A stretch of 7,149 bases of DNA from an uncultured Alphaproteobacteria bacterium. GTDB taxonomy: Bacteria; Pseudomonadota; Alphaproteobacteria; Micropepsales; Micropepsaceae. The notes beneath the pieces were generated by a model. The model worked only from the letters and a program-made list of their open reading frames with translations. It searched no databases and was not told where the DNA came from. Shown piece after piece: positions 6,024 to 7,149 of the stretch. Location: the NCBI GenBank assembly GCA_903922545.1, contig CAIXUE010000210.1, positions 1 through 7,149 of the forward strand, in the 5' to 3' direction. Each line of letters starts with the position of its first letter. Positions within the stretch are counted from its first letter, which is position 1. Position numbers and translations under genes: made by a program.

Positions 6024-7149
6024 ATGACGACCGCCCAATTCACCGATGCTGAACGGCGCATCACCATTATCGGTGTGCTGATCGTGTTTTTGCTGTCGGC
6101 GCTGGATCAGACCATTGTCGCCACCGCCATGCCGGTGATCATCAGTCAGCTGCATGGCCTGGCGCTTTATTCGTGGGTGACCACGTCTTATCTTCTGTCT
6201 TCCACCGTGATGGTGCCCATCTGGGGCAAGCTGGGCGATCTTTATGGCCGCAAACCCGTGCTGATCTGGGGCATCGGGCTTTTCCTGTTCGGCTCCTGGC
6301 TGTCAGGTCTTGCCGGTGAATTTGGCGATCTGCCTCTCCTGGGCAGCGGCATGGTGCAGCTCATTGTTTTTCGCGCCATCCAGGGCCTGGGTGGTGGCGC
6401 GCTGTTCACCACAGCCTTCGCCATCATCGCCGATCTGTTTCCGCCACGGGAGCGTGGACGCTTTTCCGGCATCTTCGGTTCGGTGTTCGGTGTCGCCAGC
6501 GCCATCGGTCCCATCCTGGGTGGCTATTTCACCGACCATGGCACGGTGACCATCGCAGGTATTGTCGTGGCCGGCTGGCGCTGGGTGTTCTACCTGAATC
6601 TGCCGGTCGGCGTGGTGGCGCTGTTCATGGTCATCTCCAAAATGCCCAACCTCTCCCATGCCGCGAAGGGCAAGATCGATTATCTGGGCGCCATCCTGAT
6701 CGTGGCGGCCTGTGTGCCGCTTTTGCTGGGCCTGACTTTGGGCGGCCAGACTTATCCCTGGATGTCGCCGCAGGTGCTTGGCCTCTTCGCCCTGTTCATC
6801 ATTGCCACGGTTCTTTTCGTGTTCGCCGTAGCGCGCTCGAAAGACCCCATTTTGCATCTGGAGCTTTTCAAGAACCCGGTCTTCACCTGGGCCAATACGG
6901 CGGGCTTCTTTTCCTCCATGTCGTTCCTCAGCGTGGTCGCTTTCCTGCCGCTGTTCATGCAGCTGGGGCAGGGCGTGCAGGCCACCACCAGCGGGCTTTC
7001 AACCTTGCCCCTGATGATCGGGCTGATTGTTTCGGCCACGGTGGCGGGCCAGATGGTTCGCCGCACCGGGCAGTACAAGCCTTTTATGCTGGCCGGTATT
7101 GTGATCGTCCTTGTCGCGGTCGTGCTGCTGGGCCTGATGGACAAGGCAA
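6024..7149 (+). CDS. DHA2-family MFS multidrug transporter (EmrB/QacA-like), C-terminus beyond the window
   Basis: The first 375 codons are present without a stop, out of roughly 500 expected for this 14-helix family. It should be a proton-coupled drug exporter of the inner membrane. Visible signatures are the TM1 motif SALDQTIVATAMPVI (25-39), motif A GKLGDLYGRKP (68-78), the TM4 motif RAIQGLGGGA (117-126), the antiporter motif C region GSVFGVASAIGPILGG (152-167) and GWRWVFYLNLPVG (184-196). The ATG at 6024 has GGGGA at 6012-6016 about 7 bases upstream. The gene begins 21 bases after the repressor's stop with no visible terminator, so co-transcription is likely. Two periplasmic loops, at about 98-111 (TM3-TM4) and about 170-184 (TM5-TM6), look longer than usual. 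There is no separate EmrA-like adaptor in the window. DHA2 membership is clear, but the substrate is not. Confidence 0.94.
   Translation, partial: MTTAQFTDAERRITIIGVLIVFLLSALDQTIVATAMPVIISQLHGLALYSWVTTSYLLSSTVMVPIWGKLGDLYGRKPVLIWGIGLFLFGSWLSGLAGEFGDLPLLGSGMVQLIVFRAIQGLGGGALFTTAFAIIADLFPPRERGRFSGIFGSVFGVASAIGPILGGYFTDHGTVTIAGIVVAGWRWVFYLNLPVGVVALFMVISKMPNLSHAAKGKIDYLGAILIVAACVPLLLGLTLGGQTYPWMSPQVLGLFALFIIATVLFVFAVARSKDPILHLELFKNPVFTWANTAGFFSSMSFLSVVAFLPLFMQLGQGVQATTSGLSTLPLMIGLIVSATVAGQMVRRTGQYKPFMLAGIVIVLVAVVLLGLMDKA

Noticed and set aside
6303..6857. A 184-codon minus-strand open frame inside the MFS gene
   Set aside because: It is low-complexity and rich in His, Gln and Asp, and is antisense to a transporter with all its family motifs, so it is a shadow frame.

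Overview
The window looks like an ordinary chromosomal segment of a GC-rich Gram-negative bacterium, most likely an alphaproteobacterium. The clues are the high GC content, an RND/membrane-fusion efflux pair (a Gram-negative architecture), and a stand-alone receiver protein of a kind common beside sensor kinases in alphaproteobacteria. I cannot place it below class level. The genes are tightly packed, and I saw no RNA genes, insertion sequences, CRISPR arrays or abrupt change in base composition.

Layout: (1) 1-691, minus strand, the N-terminal part of a CHASE3-domain sensor protein, probably a histidine kinase, running off the left edge. (2) 745-1089, plus strand, a 114-residue single-domain response regulator transcribed divergently from the sensor. 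(3) 1098-5290, minus strand, a two-gene operon with a periplasmic membrane-fusion adaptor (4172-5290) followed by an AcrB-like RND pump (1098-4175), the two overlapping by 4 bases. (4) 5291-5390, a 100-base divergent control region. (5) 5391-6002, plus strand, a TetR-family repressor. (6) 6024 to the right edge, plus strand, the first 375 codons of a DHA2-type (14-helix) major facilitator multidrug transporter.

How it fits together: the TetR protein most likely controls the divergent adaptor/pump operon from the shared control region. That region holds a good sigma-70-like promoter for the operon, with an 8-base inverted repeat placed just outside the -35 box and at the expected transcription start. 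The MFS transporter starts 21 bases after the repressor and is probably co-transcribed with it, so one regulator may govern two export systems of different mechanism. No outer-membrane channel gene is present, so the RND pump would need one encoded elsewhere. The sensor/receiver pair at the left is a separate two-component module. Its receiver gene ends only 8 bases from the end of the RND gene, in convergent orientation, with no obvious terminator between.

I did not find a convincing previously undescribed system. The points most worth a second look are the control region architecture, the RND/TetR/MFS grouping, and two apparent periplasmic loop expansions in the MFS protein.
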